A stretch of 64,000 bases of DNA from an uncultured Alphaproteobacteria bacterium (GCA_910576955.1 CAJTJB010000001.1:248001-312000); one strand, 5' to 3'; shown: positions 45,575 to 54,761, counted from the first letter of the stretch. The notes: generated by a model from the letters alone, not told the origin. Translations and numbers: made by a program.

Positions 45575-46502
45575 AGTTGCTTTCTTTATAGCGTGCTTAA
45601 CTCTTCCGCTGCTTGGTTTCGGTCTTTATCAAAACGCTAAAACATTTTATACTATGTCGCGCGGCAATTATTTTTTTGCACACAGCCGCAATAATCTGCA
45701 ACTCAAAACAATCGTTATTGACTTTGGCAATGACAATAAAATTACTATTGAAGAAAATAACGGCTTATGGCGCGTTAAAGAAGCAGACGATTACTTTGCC
45801 TCCTTTGCACAAACCGGCTCTTTATTGAAATTTATTTCCGATACAGTTGTATACAGGGCAGATAAACTTAATGAAAATGATATTAAGGAACACCTTGAAA
45901 AAACAATTAAAATTATTTGCAAAGATACTAAAGGCAATGTTTTAGAAAGTGCGGCTTTTGCCCCGAAAAAAGACAATAACCGTTATCAATATGCTTTGCT
46001 TAACGACAATTCTTTTTTATATCAGCTTAAGGGAAATTTTGCCCCATCTTCAGTATTGATGGATTGGGTACAAATGCCATTGCTGAATATCTATGAGGAC
46101 AGCATTAAAAGAATCGAAACAAACACATTTGCCGTATACCGCCATTTCTCGGACGAACGTTTGAAATCGGTTGAAAATAATGAACTGGCTCTCTATATCG
46201 GGCAGCTTATAAATAATTTCCGATATTTAAATGCTGAAGACATCAAACACATTACGCATTTTAATCCTGCCTTGTTCAAAAAAGTGAAACGTTATGATAT
46301 TACCCTCTTTAACGGAATGATTTATGATTTGGAAGTCTACAACAAAGACAATGAATACTGGTTGCGCATTCGCCTTAACCACGAATTGACAGCTCCGCTT
46401 GCAACAAAGAGGCAAATTAAAGAACGGCAGATTTTATATGACGGCTGGTTCTTTAAAATCAATAAAGACAAGGGATATGTTATTTCCAGCTTTTCGCTGT
46501 AA
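45558..46502 (+). CDS. DUF4340-like accessory protein of the ABC exporter
   Basis: 314 residues with an N-terminal membrane anchor (about 6-25) and a periplasmic beta-rich part. IVIDFGNDNKITIEENNGLWRVKEADDY is the DUF4340-type repeat start, and the fold appears repeated near RYDITLFNGMIYDLEVYNKD. DUF4340 genes commonly follow GldA-GldF-GldG sets, as here. Its ATG lies 17 bases inside the permease-GldG end. The three genes form one operon closed by a terminator. Confidence 0.72.
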   Translation: MKLHIKVAFFIACLTLPLLGFGLYQNAKTFYTMSRGNYFFAHSRNNLQLKTIVIDFGNDNKITIEENNGLWRVKEADDYFASFAQTGSLLKFISDTVVYRADKLNENDIKEHLEKTIKIICKDTKGNVLESAAFAPKKDNNRYQYALLNDNSFLYQLKGNFAPSSVLMDWVQMPLLNIYEDSIKRIETNTFAVYRHFSDERLKSVENNELALYIGQLINNFRYLNAEDIKHITHFNPALFKKVKRYDITLFNGMIYDLEVYNKDNEYWLRIRLNHELTAPLATKRQIKERQILYDGWFFKINKDKGYVISSFSL

Positions 46503-46508
46503 ACATTA

Positions 46509-46535
46509 AAGCCGGCATTCTCTGCCGGCTTTTTA
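46509..46535. terminator. Intrinsic terminator between the ABC operon and ettA
   Basis: Stem AAAGCCGGCA/TGCCGGCTTT with loop TTCTC and T run on the plus side. The minus side is less T-rich but may also act for ettA. Confidence 0.9.
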
Positions 46536-46537
46536 GC

Positions 46538-48217
46538 TTATCGTTCCAACTTTTTATATTTGACGCGATGCGGGCGGCACGCCTCTTCGCCCAAACGACG
46601 GATTTTGTCTTTTTCGTAGTCTTCAAAATTGCCCTCAAACCACTCTACATGCCCTTCGTCTTCATAGGCTAAAATATGCGTTGCCAAGCGGTCTAAAAAC
46701 CATCTGTCGTGCGAAGTTACCAACACGCAGCCGGGATAATTCATTATGCCTTCTTCCAGTGAACGCAGCGTATCAACATCCAAGTCATTGGTCGGCTCAT
46801 CAAGCAGAATCACGTTTGCGCCTTTTTTAAGCATTTTCGCCAAATGCACGCGATTGCGTTCGCCACCTGAAAGCTGCCCGATTTTCTTTTGTTGGTCTGT
46901 GCCTTTGAAATTAAACTGTCCGACATAAGCGCGGGACGGCATTTGTTTTTTGCCAAGTTCTATGATATCCAAACCATCGGAAATTTCTTCCCAAATGGTT
47001 TTATCCGCACGCAGTTCGTCACGGCTTTGGTCAACATAGCCTAAATCCACCGTGTCGCCCATTACAATCTCTCCCGAATCGGGCTTTTCCTGTCCTGTTA
47101 TCATCTTAAACAACGTGGTTTTTCCGGCTCCGTTCGGACCGATTATGCCGACAATCGCCCCTTTCGGAATCTTGAACGACAAGTTATCAATCAAAACGCG
47201 TTCGCCAAAGGCTTTGGAAATATTTTTAGCCTCTATTACCATATCGCCCAGACGCTCGGTCATCGGGATATTGATATACGCCTGCGTGATTTGCTCTTTA
47301 GAAGACTCTGCCAACAGCTCTTCATATGCATTGATACGCGCTTTAGATTTTGCCTGACGGGCTTTCGGATTTTTGCGTATCCACTCCAATTCGTTGGCAA
47401 GCGTTTTTTGGCGGGCATTTTCTTCTCTGGCTTCCTGCTCTATGCGCTTTTGCTTTTGCTCAAGCCAAGATGTGTAATTGCCCTCATATGGAATCCCCTG
47501 CCCGCGATCAAGCTCGAGAATCCATCCGGTGACGTTATCAAGGAAATAACGGTCGTGCGTTACCATAACTACCGTTCCTTTATATTCACGCAAGTGATGT
47601 TCCAGCCACGCAACCGACTCGGCGTCCAGATGGTTGGTCGGTTCATCCAAAAGCAGCATATCGGGTTTGGAAAGCAGCAAACGGCACAATGCAACGCGCC
47701 TTTTCTCTCCGCCGGATAATTTGGTTACATCGGCATCTGCGGGCGGGCAGCGCAATGCATCCATTGCAATCTGCACGGCACGTTCAATATCCCATCCGTT
47801 TGCGGCATCGATTTTTTCCTGCAGCGCTGCTTGTTCTTCAATTAACGCATTCATTTCATCATCGCTCATCGGCTCGGCAAACTTCATTGATACTTCTTCA
47901 AAACGCTTTAACAAAGCTACGGTTTCGCCCAAGCCGTCCATCACATTTTCCATTACGTTCTTTGCCGGGTCTAGTTTAGGCTCTTGCTCCAGATAACCGA
48001 CTTTGACGCCATCCGCCGCCCAGGCTTCGCCGTTAAATTCTTTATCCACACCGGCCATAATTTTTAACAATGTCGATTTACCGGCGCCGTTGACACCCAG
48101 CACACCTATTTTTGCCCCCGGAAAAAAGGATAGGCTGATATTTTTGAAAAGCTCTTTCCCGCCGGGAAAAACTTTGCTTAAGTTTTGCATTACATAGATA
48201 TATTGATATGATGCCAT
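46538..48217 (-). CDS. ettA: Energy-dependent translational throttle protein EttA
   Basis: A duplicated ABC-F ATPase that binds the ribosomal E site and gates elongation by energy state. 559 residues with two ABC cassettes: Walker [10 protein letters not shown] and GPNGAGKTT, signatures [11 protein letters not shown] and [12 protein letters not shown], Walker [20 protein letters not shown] and [19 protein letters not shown]. The linker carries the arm and P-site tether ([19 protein letters not shown]). The start [21 protein letters not shown] is the EttA hallmark. ATG with AAGGAAAAG. Confidence 0.95.
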   Translation of the reverse strand: MASYQYIYVMQNLSKVFPGGKELFKNISLSFFPGAKIGVLGVNGAGKSTLLKIMAGVDKEFNGEAWAADGVKVGYLEQEPKLDPAKNVMENVMDGLGETVALLKRFEEVSMKFAEPMSDDEMNALIEEQAALQEKIDAANGWDIERAVQIAMDALRCPPADADVTKLSGGEKRRVALCRLLLSKPDMLLLDEPTNHLDAESVAWLEHHLREYKGTVVMVTHDRYFLDNVTGWILELDRGQGIPYEGNYTSWLEQKQKRIEQEAREENARQKTLANELEWIRKNPKARQAKSKARINAYEELLAESSKEQITQAYINIPMTERLGDMVIEAKNISKAFGERVLIDNLSFKIPKGAIVGIIGPNGAGKTTLFKMITGQEKPDSGEIVMGDTVDLGYVDQSRDELRADKTIWEEISDGLDIIELGKKQMPSRAYVGQFNFKGTDQQKKIGQLSGGERNRVHLAKMLKKGANVILLDEPTNDLDVDTLRSLEEGIMNYPGCVLVTSHDRWFLDRLATHILAYEDEGHVEWFEGNFEDYEKDKIRRLGEEACRPHRVKYKKLER

Positions 48218-48235
48218 TTTTCTTTTCCTTTACTT

Positions 48236-48778
48236 TTAGCGATATTGCGATTTCAGTTCTTCTTCGCGGATTTTTTTAAATATCCCCTCTTTTTGCGCCT
48301 GCCGCTTTTTCTTTTCCTGCAATTTATCATAATATGCATTCAAGCGACTCCGCTCATCATCTTTGCGGTTATATAAAAGTCGAGGGTCATATTCCTGACG
48401 CGGCTTGATGACTTTGCCGTCAGGCATTTTGATTTTGCCGTTTTTATATAACGCGGCCTTAAAGATTTTTTGCCGGTCAAAACGGGCATTAACCTCTTCA
48501 CACCCCAGCAGCCCCTCGCGGCGCTTATTCATATAGGCGCGCGCTTTGGCAGAGTTATAGGCATACATTCCCTCCGCCTGTTCTTTATCCGAACGGGCAG
48601 AACTGACCAGATATGCTCTGGCAACCAATTCAAAAGAGGGGTAACGCGATGCACCACAGGCCAATCCCTCGCCCGAAACATATCCGAGCGTTCTGACATC
48701 TTCCAGATAGTTATTTGCTGCAATTGCCTGACAAATAACTAAAAATAAAGCTATAAATAGGCTTACTACAAATTTCAT
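48236..48778 (-). CDS. Small secreted protein of unknown function
   Basis: 180 residues with a signal peptide (1-20 or so, ending QAIAA). The mature part is highly charged with two cysteines (LACGAS, LLGCEEV) that may form one disulfide, and a helical Lys/Glu/Arg-rich C-terminus (YYDKLQEKKKRQAQKEG). I do not recognise the family. It lies 18 bases before ettA on the same strand, so may share its transcript; a functional link is not implied. Confidence 0.6.
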   Translation of the reverse strand: MKFVVSLFIALFLVICQAIAANNYLEDVRTLGYVSGEGLACGASRYPSFELVARAYLVSSARSDKEQAEGMYAYNSAKARAYMNKRREGLLGCEEVNARFDRQKIFKAALYKNGKIKMPDGKVIKPRQEYDPRLLYNRKDDERSRLNAYYDKLQEKKKRQAQKEGIFKKIREEELKSQYR

Positions 48779-48854
48779 TTCTTCTCTCTTTGGCTTTTTT
48801 GTTGACGTTGGCGATTATAACTGCAAATAAATCGATTTCAAGCTAAAAAATCAA

Positions 48855-48883
48855 TTGACAAATTAAAACAAGTAACGTATATT
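48855..48883 (+). promoter_or_regulatory. Strong sigma70 promoter for rpmJ
   Basis: Perfect TTGACA (48855-48860), a 17-base spacer and TATATT (48878-48883). It is the nearest to consensus in the window, as expected for a ribosomal protein gene. Confidence 0.8.
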
Positions 48884-48915
48884 GCGCTCAAACTTTTGTG
48901 TAAGGAAAAAGAAAA

Positions 48916-49041
48916 ATGAAAATATATAGCTCTTTAAAGTCTAAAAAAGCGCGCGTTAGAGGTTGTAAGCTTGTTCGCCGCAGAGGGCGTCTTTATGTTA
49001 TTAACAAAAGAGAGCCTAAATACAAGGCTCGTCAAGGTTAA
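48916..49041 (+). CDS. rpmJ: Ribosomal protein L36, short alternative (C-minus) form
   Basis: 41 residues: begins [20 protein letters not shown] and ends [15 protein letters not shown]. It has only one of the zinc cysteines (Cys17), so it is the zinc-independent paralogue type, standard in alphaproteobacteria. ATG follows AAGGAAAAAGAAAA. It is a single-gene unit with a strong promoter and tandem terminators. Confidence 0.95.
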   Translation: MKIYSSLKSKKARVRGCKLVRRRGRLYVINKREPKYKARQG

Positions 49042-49090
49042 TCCGGACGTTTGGATTTTTTTAAATCGGGCAGTTGCCCGATTTTTTTAT
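49040..49090 (+). terminator. Tandem terminators after rpmJ
   Basis: A weak AATCC/GGATT hairpin with T run at 49040-49062, then a strong stem AAATCGGGC/GCCCGATTT (49063-49084) with loop AGTT and T run. Confidence 0.88.
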
Positions 49091-49092
49091 GC

Positions 49093-49497
49093 TTAAACCT
49101 TTTCTATAACGGCAACTGCATTGGCATATGCCCGCTCGTTTGATAGGGTCAGATATATTTTAAATTCCTGCCCGCCGGCAATTTCATAGGCGCGGGACAA
49201 TGCTTTATTATATAAAACTATTTCCGGTTTGCCGTGAGAATCGTGTTGAATTTCGATATCTTTTAAGGTTATGCCGTTTCTAAAGCCCGTTCCCAACGCT
49301 TTTGCCGCGGCTTCCTTGGCGGCAAAACGGGTGGCAGCGGCAACTATCAATTCCTCATAATTCCGGCAGTTGCGTTTTTGCAATATTTCCGTTATTTCGA
49401 CGGTGGTAAAATATTTGCGCATAAAATGCCGCAAAAACGACTCGCCTTTATCAAAGCGGGAAATTTCGACAATATCACATCCCAGTCCGAGAATCAT
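49093..49497 (-). CDS. acpS: Holo-[acyl-carrier-protein] synthase
   Basis: Transfers 4'-phosphopantetheine from CoA to apo-ACP. GLGCDIVEISRF carries Asp8, and FAAKEAAAKALGTG carries Glu62, the two metal ligands. 134 residues, normal. Its ATG lies 23 bases inside the end of the DUF2062 gene, so they are coupled. rsh-DUF2062-acpS is a common arrangement in alphaproteobacteria. Confidence 0.95.
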   Translation of the reverse strand: MILGLGCDIVEISRFDKGESFLRHFMRKYFTTVEITEILQKRNCRNYEELIVAAATRFAAKEAAAKALGTGFRNGITLKDIEIQHDSHGKPEIVLYNKALSRAYEIAGGQEFKIYLTLSNERAYANAVAVIEKV

Positions 49498-50008
49498 TGG
49501 TTTTATCTCCGTTATCCGTTTTTTTGCTTAAAACCCGCGTTATCAGATGCGAACACAACAGCCATACCGCGATGTAAAAAGGTATGCACCCGATAAGCAT
49601 CGGGTAGAATACAGGCCAAATATCGCTTAAAAATGTGCTAAAGTCAAGCGTTATCACCGTATGAAACAGCTCGCCGAACAGTGCTTTGAAATTAACAGGC
49701 AGGTGCGGCGCATCGTGACCAAGCAAAAAATGCCCCGTGTGTAAGGTTGCATACCATATTAACGGGAACGTCCACGGATTACCGGCGATTGTGCCTAATG
49801 TGGCGGCAATGCCGTTTTGTTTTGTGATTTTCGCCACCGTTAACGATAGTAATATATGGAATCCGACAAACGGCGTAAACGACATGGCAACGCCGGTTGC
49901 AAACCCTTTGGCTATGCTTTGCGGCGTTCCTTTTAGCGAATCGAGTTTTTCGATTGTTTTTTGATATATTTTCCGTAGTTCAAGTCCCGTTTTGTTTATC
50001 AGGGACAT
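49475..50008 (-). CDS. DUF2062 membrane protein
   Basis: 177 residues with three to four membrane spans. GFATGVAMSFTPFVGFH and TLGTIAGNPWTFPLIWY are DUF2062 signatures. Function unknown. ATG 50008 follows AGGAGG at four bases; the TTG three bases before is too close to the ribosome site. It sits between rsh and acpS and overlaps the latter. Confidence 0.87.
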   Translation of the reverse strand: MSLINKTGLELRKIYQKTIEKLDSLKGTPQSIAKGFATGVAMSFTPFVGFHILLSLTVAKITKQNGIAATLGTIAGNPWTFPLIWYATLHTGHFLLGHDAPHLPVNFKALFGELFHTVITLDFSTFLSDIWPVFYPMLIGCIPFYIAVWLLCSHLITRVLSKKTDNGDKTNDSRTGM

Positions 50009-50016
50009 CAAACCTC

Positions 50017-52143
50017 CTATACTCTGGATACAAAACTTACGACTTTAGATGCTCTTAAGGCTGATATAATGTCATTCAGATGGTTGGTATTTTTAACATC
50101 TACATCCACCAAGATTTCAAAATAGCTAATCGTTCTGTAAACAATATTCAAGTTAGTAATGTTGGCGTTTTGGCGGGCAATCAAGTTTGACAATTCGCCC
50201 AAAGTTCCGGGCTCATTGCTTATCATTACCTTAATGCGGGCGGTATGGTTTTCGCTTTCCGCATCGCTTCCCCAAGAGATGTCCAACCAACGCTCCGGCT
50301 CATCGGCATATTTTTCAAGCGCTTTACACGATAAAGAATGTACAGCAACGCCTTTGCCGGTGGTGACAATCCCTACAATTCTATCACCGGGAACAGGATG
50401 GCAGCAGCCAGCAAAATGCACCGCCATTCCGGTTATCAAGCCCTCAATTTTTAGAGCGTTATTCTTTTTCTTCTTCGGTTTGGAAAGTTTGATTGAATTA
50501 ACGACCTGCGTGATTTTGGATTGTTTATAGGCGGGGTAAACGGCTCTTAAAACATCCCAACCGGTTACCAGCCCCTCGCCTACCTTTGCATACAAATCAT
50601 CTAATGTTTCGCACTCAAAATGCGGCAGTGTGCCGTAAACGCCTTTTTCATTAAACTCCAGATTTTCCTGCTTAAACAGCTTTTCAAGAATATCTTTGCC
50701 GAGCGCCAAAAATTGCTCGCGTTTGCACGCCCGCACATATCGGCGAATCGCAGCTTTGGCTTTGCCGGTTACGACAAAGCGTTCCCATTCTGTGGACGGA
50801 TGCTGCGCTTTGGAGGTCAGCACTTCAACCTGATCGCCGTTTTGCAAAACGCTTCTTAACGGCTTTATCTCACCGTTAATTTTTGCCCCGACACATTTAT
50901 CGCCAACACTTGAATGCACTGCATACGCAAAATCTACCGGCGTTGAGCCATAAGGCAGACCGATTAAATCCCCTTTGGGCGTAAAGCAAAATACTTGGTC
51001 ATTATACATCTCAAGCTTGGTATTTTCCAAAAACTCGTCCGGGTTTTGCGCTTGTTCCAAAATTTCCAACAATTCGCGAATCCAGCGAAAACTGCGTCCC
51101 GCCACTTTTTGCCCCTGTTTATATGCCCAGTGCGCAGCCACGCCTTTTTCGTTGATTTCGTGCATCTCGTGGGTGCGGATTTGAATTTCGATTCGGGTAT
51201 TTTCCGGTCCGATAATGCCGGTATGAAGCGATTGGTAGCCGTTTGGTTTCGGCGTGGAGATATAATCTTTAAACCGGCGCGGCACCATATGGTATTTGCT
51301 ATGAATTATGCCCAACACCTGATAGCAGGCAGCGATATCATCCACACAGATACGAAAAGCCATAATATCTGACAGCTGTTCAAACGAGGCATTTTTGAGC
51401 TGCATCTTGCGCCAGATGGAATATGGCGATTTTTCACGCCCGGTAACGGTTGCTTTGACCCCGTTCTCTTCCATATCTTTTTCTAACTGGCTGATAATTT
51501 TCGGAACAAGATTACTCCCCTGTTCCCGCAAAAAGTTTAAACGCGCAACGATAGAATCGTGCGCTTCTTTATGCAATTCGGAAAAAGCAATTTCTTCAAG
51601 TTCGGTTTTAATTTCCTGCATACCGATACGCTCGGCAAGCGGAGCGTAGATGTCGAGCGTTTCTTTGGCGATTCTTTTTCTTTTTTCTTCTTTGCAAAAA
51701 TGCAATGTGCGGATATTATGCAGGCGGTCAGCCAGTTTGATTAGCAGCACGCGAATATCCTCGGACATCGCCAAAAGAAGTTTACGGAAGTTTTCCGCCT
51801 GTTTGCTGGAACCTGATTTTTGCTCTATAATTGCCAGTTTGGTGACGCCGTCAACGATTGCTGCCACTTGAGGACCAAATAATTCTTTTATTTCTTCAAC
51901 TGTGGTGTCTGTATCTTCAACAGTATCGTGCAACAGCCCGGCAATAATGGAATTACAATCCAGACGGAACTTGGTCAGTATGCCTGCCACTTCAATCGGG
52001 TGCGAATAGTACGGATCACCGGAAGTTCGAAGCTGGGCGCCGTGTTTTTTCATTGCAAAAACATAAGCACGGTTTAACGCATCCTCATCTGCGTTCGGAT
52101 CATACGATTTTACGATATCAACTAATTCATACTGTCTTAACAT
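50017..52143 (-). CDS. rsh: Bifunctional (p)ppGpp synthetase/hydrolase (RelA/SpoT homologue)
   Basis: Makes and degrades the stringent-response alarmone. 708 residues: HD hydrolase domain with YYSHPIEVAGIL and LLHDTVEDTD (His72-Asp73), synthetase domain with GREKSPYSIWRKM, DIMAFRI and PKPNGYQSLHTGI, then TGS (about 395-450, VFCFTPKGDLIGLPYGSTPVD), a helical/zinc-finger-like region (GCCHPVPGDRIVG), and C-terminal ACT (about 635-705). Both active sites look intact, so this is the sole Rel of the usual alphaproteobacterial kind. ATG 52143. A strong rpoZ terminator separates it from rpoZ. Confidence 0.96.
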   Translation of the reverse strand: MLRQYELVDIVKSYDPNADEDALNRAYVFAMKKHGAQLRTSGDPYYSHPIEVAGILTKFRLDCNSIIAGLLHDTVEDTDTTVEEIKELFGPQVAAIVDGVTKLAIIEQKSGSSKQAENFRKLLLAMSEDIRVLLIKLADRLHNIRTLHFCKEEKRKRIAKETLDIYAPLAERIGMQEIKTELEEIAFSELHKEAHDSIVARLNFLREQGSNLVPKIISQLEKDMEENGVKATVTGREKSPYSIWRKMQLKNASFEQLSDIMAFRICVDDIAACYQVLGIIHSKYHMVPRRFKDYISTPKPNGYQSLHTGIIGPENTRIEIQIRTHEMHEINEKGVAAHWAYKQGQKVAGRSFRWIRELLEILEQAQNPDEFLENTKLEMYNDQVFCFTPKGDLIGLPYGSTPVDFAYAVHSSVGDKCVGAKINGEIKPLRSVLQNGDQVEVLTSKAQHPSTEWERFVVTGKAKAAIRRYVRACKREQFLALGKDILEKLFKQENLEFNEKGVYGTLPHFECETLDDLYAKVGEGLVTGWDVLRAVYPAYKQSKITQVVNSIKLSKPKKKKNNALKIEGLITGMAVHFAGCCHPVPGDRIVGIVTTGKGVAVHSLSCKALEKYADEPERWLDISWGSDAESENHTARIKVMISNEPGTLGELSNLIARQNANITNLNIVYRTISYFEILVDVDVKNTNHLNDIISALRASKVVSFVSRV

Positions 52144-52184
52144 CTAACCTCTTTTCATCCATCCCATTTATTTACTTTAGCGCA

Positions 52185-52225
52185 AAATAAAAAAAAAGCA
52201 AGATATGTTTATCCTATCTTGCTTT
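52185..52225 (-). terminator. Intrinsic terminator of rpoZ
   Basis: On the minus strand an 11-base stem AAAGCAAGATA/TATCTTGCTTT, followed by a long T run. It separates rpoZ from rsh, which in many proteobacteria are cotranscribed. Confidence 0.92.
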
Positions 52226-52256
52226 ATGAATTGTTAAATTTTGTTAAAAAAGAAAT

Positions 52257-52736
52257 TTATTCTTCAAAATCTTCGATATCTTCGGAGAAATCATCTTTGA
52301 CATCCAGCAAATCATCGTCCAAATCAGCATCGTCCAATGATACGTCTGCGGTGTCAACATCAAGCGTTTCGCCGTTGCTGTCTTCAATCTGCATACTTTC
52401 GGCAAGAGCCGCATCCAGAATGGTATCGCCATCAAACTGCGCATCCAAACCGGAAAGCTCTTTTTCAGCAGCCAAAATTTCCAACTCTTCTTCTTCGGGC
52501 TCTTCCACTTCAACATATTTCTGCAGTCCCATAACGAGAGAACGCTGCAATTCTTCAATATCTGCTTTGTTTTCGGCAATTTCCCTTAAAGAAACAACAG
52601 AGTTTTTGTCGTTATCGCGTTCAACCTTAATCGGCGAACCGGCAGCAATATCTTTTGCACGCTGTGCCGCAACCAACAGAAGTTCATAGCGGTTTGGAAT
52701 TTTTTCAATACAGTCTTCAACTGTTACACGAGCCAT
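52257..52736 (-). CDS. rpoZ: RNA polymerase omega subunit with long acidic tail
   Basis: Residues 1-70 are canonical omega: MARVTVEDCIEKIPNRYELL, AAQRAKDIAAGSP and a lysine/glutamate-rich helix (SLREIAENK). Omega promotes assembly of beta-prime. The family is usually near 70-135 residues; here 159, because about 85 residues dominated by Asp and Glu follow (for example DDADLDDDLLDVKDDF). The tail is probably unstructured. ATG with GGGTAAATAAA and a good promoter upstream. The frame is intact with a strong terminator after it. Confidence 0.9.
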   Translation of the reverse strand: MARVTVEDCIEKIPNRYELLLVAAQRAKDIAAGSPIKVERDNDKNSVVSLREIAENKADIEELQRSLVMGLQKYVEVEEPEEEELEILAAEKELSGLDAQFDGDTILDAALAESMQIEDSNGETLDVDTADVSLDDADLDDDLLDVKDDFSEDIEDFEE

Positions 52737-52776
52737 TTTATTTACCCTTTAATCTTGAATTTACGCTTTGAGAAGT

Positions 52777-52806
52777 TATATAACACAACACATCTTTGAA
52801 ATGCAA
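52777..52806 (-). promoter_or_regulatory. sigma70-type promoter for rpoZ
   Basis: On the minus strand TTGCAT (52806-52801), an 18-base spacer and TATATA (52782-52777), about 40 bases before the ATG. Confidence 0.6.
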
Positions 52807-52823
52807 CTGTTTTTTCAAATTTT

Positions 52824-54071
52824 TTAATAAATTATCGGCGTAATCAGCAACATTTCGCCGTTTTCAAGCAATTTTTTGCGAATTTTCTCCCTAATGGGGC
52901 TGACCGCTTCGACGTCTTCCCTTAATACCGAATACATTGCAACCAAAGCCGCCTCGGATTCACGCATTGACTCCTGCCATTTTTGCGGCAACATACGATA
53001 ATAATGCTCATAATAGCCGCGGCGATGAAAACGGATGGCAAATGCCATAGAATGATTTGCATTTGCCGCGCGAAAGGCTTTAAGGGTTTTATCACAAGTA
53101 TATGCCCATTCTTCGGGCGTAAACCCTTCTTGCGCCACAATTGTGCTAAAGCTGTGGTAGATGCCGGCGATGCGCGTCTTGAGCACCAGATTTTGACAGG
53201 GATTTACCATATCTTTAAGCGCTGGCTGGCGAAGCGGTTTGTCGCCGTCTTGTTCCATCATATCAAGCAAGATTCCGGCGCGGATGACCGCTATATCGTT
53301 TCCCTTTTTGCCCCATTCGTTAATTTTATCCCATGTTGCCATCACGGCTTCGGCATCTTTGGTGGTCAGCGGAGAGGTCAGACTCGGATATAACGTCCGG
53401 CGCGTCATATCTGCCGGTGCTGTTGTCTTGCGGGCTTTTGCCGAGGCAGGTTTATTTTGCGCCTGCGGAACAGGCGAATCGTTTTTTTCTTTCAGATAAT
53501 CGGGCAAAAAAACCGGTTTTTTCGGCTTTACGGACGGTATATTCGCTGGCTTATCCAAATTCTTTTTTTTCTCCCACATTTGAGGCATTAAGGCAATATA
53601 AAGAGCCGGCGACAAAGCCTCTATATTTTCCATCCCTTTATATTTCTCGGCTATTTCTTCGGGAAATTTATTTTTCGTTTCTTTAATTCCGGGGAGGTTC
53701 AAAATTTTCTCGGGCATGGTCGGTATTTCATGCAGCATCGGCCCTATGTATTGATACATTTCTTTGGGAAGCATTAAGATCAAATCCAGCAGCTCGTCTT
53801 CATAACTGGTCTTTATACGGCTTTCGCTCGAGCCATACGCTTTGATGACACGGCTGAATTCTTTATTAAACCTATTGCCCATTTCAAAGCGGGATGTATA
53901 GCCTTTATTATAAACCTCGGCTGTTTTTTGCATTTCAATGATATATTTGTAAAGATTAGATAAATCCATATCCATTTTAACATCAAAACTATGGCGATAT
54001 TCCGAGATATCCGCCGTTGCGCTATGGCTTATGCCAAAGGTTAAAAAGAGCGCCAAGATAATTTTATACAT
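52824..54071 (-). CDS. Secreted protein of unknown function
   Basis: 415 residues, not recognised. A signal peptide (1-20, ending ATA) precedes a helical first half (to about 190), a Lys/Pro/Ala-rich linker (about 195-240) and a helical second half (from DAEAVMATWDKINEWGKKG to the end). The second half has regular Leu/Ala/Met spacing, as in helical-repeat proteins, and one Cys pair (NPCQNL, YTCDK). It is a single gene between rpoZ and the divergent gcrA. Possibly periplasmic. Confidence 0.6.
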   Translation of the reverse strand: MYKIILALFLTFGISHSATADISEYRHSFDVKMDMDLSNLYKYIIEMQKTAEVYNKGYTSRFEMGNRFNKEFSRVIKAYGSSESRIKTSYEDELLDLILMLPKEMYQYIGPMLHEIPTMPEKILNLPGIKETKNKFPEEIAEKYKGMENIEALSPALYIALMPQMWEKKKNLDKPANIPSVKPKKPVFLPDYLKEKNDSPVPQAQNKPASAKARKTTAPADMTRRTLYPSLTSPLTTKDAEAVMATWDKINEWGKKGNDIAVIRAGILLDMMEQDGDKPLRQPALKDMVNPCQNLVLKTRIAGIYHSFSTIVAQEGFTPEEWAYTCDKTLKAFRAANANHSMAFAIRFHRRGYYEHYYRMLPQKWQESMRESEAALVAMYSVLREDVEAVSPIREKIRKKLLENGEMLLITPIIY

Positions 54072-54136
54072 AAATTTTCTTTCCTTTTAGATAGTTAGCA
54101 CAATTATACTTTATAAAATTTAAAAAAACGTTATAC

Positions 54137-54165
54137 TTGCAATTTAAAACCGAATCGTTTATTGT
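54137..54165 (+). promoter_or_regulatory. gcrA promoter with a GANTC site in the spacer
   Basis: TTGCAA (54137-54142), a 17-base spacer and TATTGT (54160-54165). GAATC, a CcrM-type methylation target, lies at 54152-54156, between the -35 and -10. GcrA is known in Caulobacter to activate sigma70 promoters with methylated GANTC sites, so autoregulation is plausible. Confidence 0.5.
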
Positions 54166-54202
54166 GATGTTTAAAGTGTAACAACCAATAAAGGGGGCTA
54201 AA

Positions 54203-54691
54203 ATGATTTGGACCGATGAAGCTGTTGAAGAATTAAAAAGAATGTGGGATAGAGGCATGACTACCGGTCAGATAGCAAAAGCCTTAAACGTTACTAAAAA
54301 CTCAATTATCGGCAAAGTACACCGGTTATGCCTGACGGCAAGACCTTCACCGATTAAAAAAACCGACATCGTTGAGGAAGAAAAAAAGGCTGCTCCGAAA
54401 GAAAAAAGCGTTAAAGAAAAAAACAAGCCGACAAAACAAGCGCAGGTGAAAGCTCAACCGGCACAAGAGGCAAAAGCTTCCAAAGCGGCCGCGAAACCTG
54501 CTGCAAAAACAAGCCCGACAGAAACAGCAAACATTCCGCTTGTAAAACTTGATAACCATACTTGCCGTTGGCCGATGGGCGACCCGCGCGATGATGATTT
54601 CTGCTTTTGCGGCAAACGGGTCAGAACCGGACAGACTTATTGCGAAGAGCACGCTGCTGTTGCGTATGTTAAGCCGGGAAAGAAATTTTAA
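54203..54691 (+). CDS. gcrA: GcrA cell-cycle regulator
   Basis: A sigma70 co-regulator specific to alphaproteobacteria. Residues 1-45 form the DNA-binding helix-turn-helix: MIWTDEAVEELKRMWDRGMT and TKNSIIGKVHRLCL. A Lys/Ala/Pro-rich linker (about 48-112) follows, then the C-terminal sigma-binding part with CRWPMGDPRDDDFCFCGK and TYCEEHAAVAY. 162 residues, normal. ATG follows AAAGGGGGCTAAA. It stands alone with its own promoter and terminator. Its presence implies CcrM-type GANTC methylation somewhere in the genome. Confidence 0.95.
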   Translation: MIWTDEAVEELKRMWDRGMTTGQIAKALNVTKNSIIGKVHRLCLTARPSPIKKTDIVEEEKKAAPKEKSVKEKNKPTKQAQVKAQPAQEAKASKAAAKPAAKTSPTETANIPLVKLDNHTCRWPMGDPRDDDFCFCGKRVRTGQTYCEEHAAVAYVKPGKKF

Positions 54692-54711
54692 TTTTGAGGT
54701 TTAGAAAATTG

Positions 54712-54748
54712 AAGATGCGGGGTTTTGACAATTTCGCATCTTTTTTAT
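54712..54748 (+). terminator. Terminator after gcrA
   Basis: Stem AAGATGCG/CGCATCTT with a 15-base loop and T run. It lies just before the methyltransferase start. Confidence 0.75.
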
Positions 54749-54761
54749 TTGGGCGGATGCA

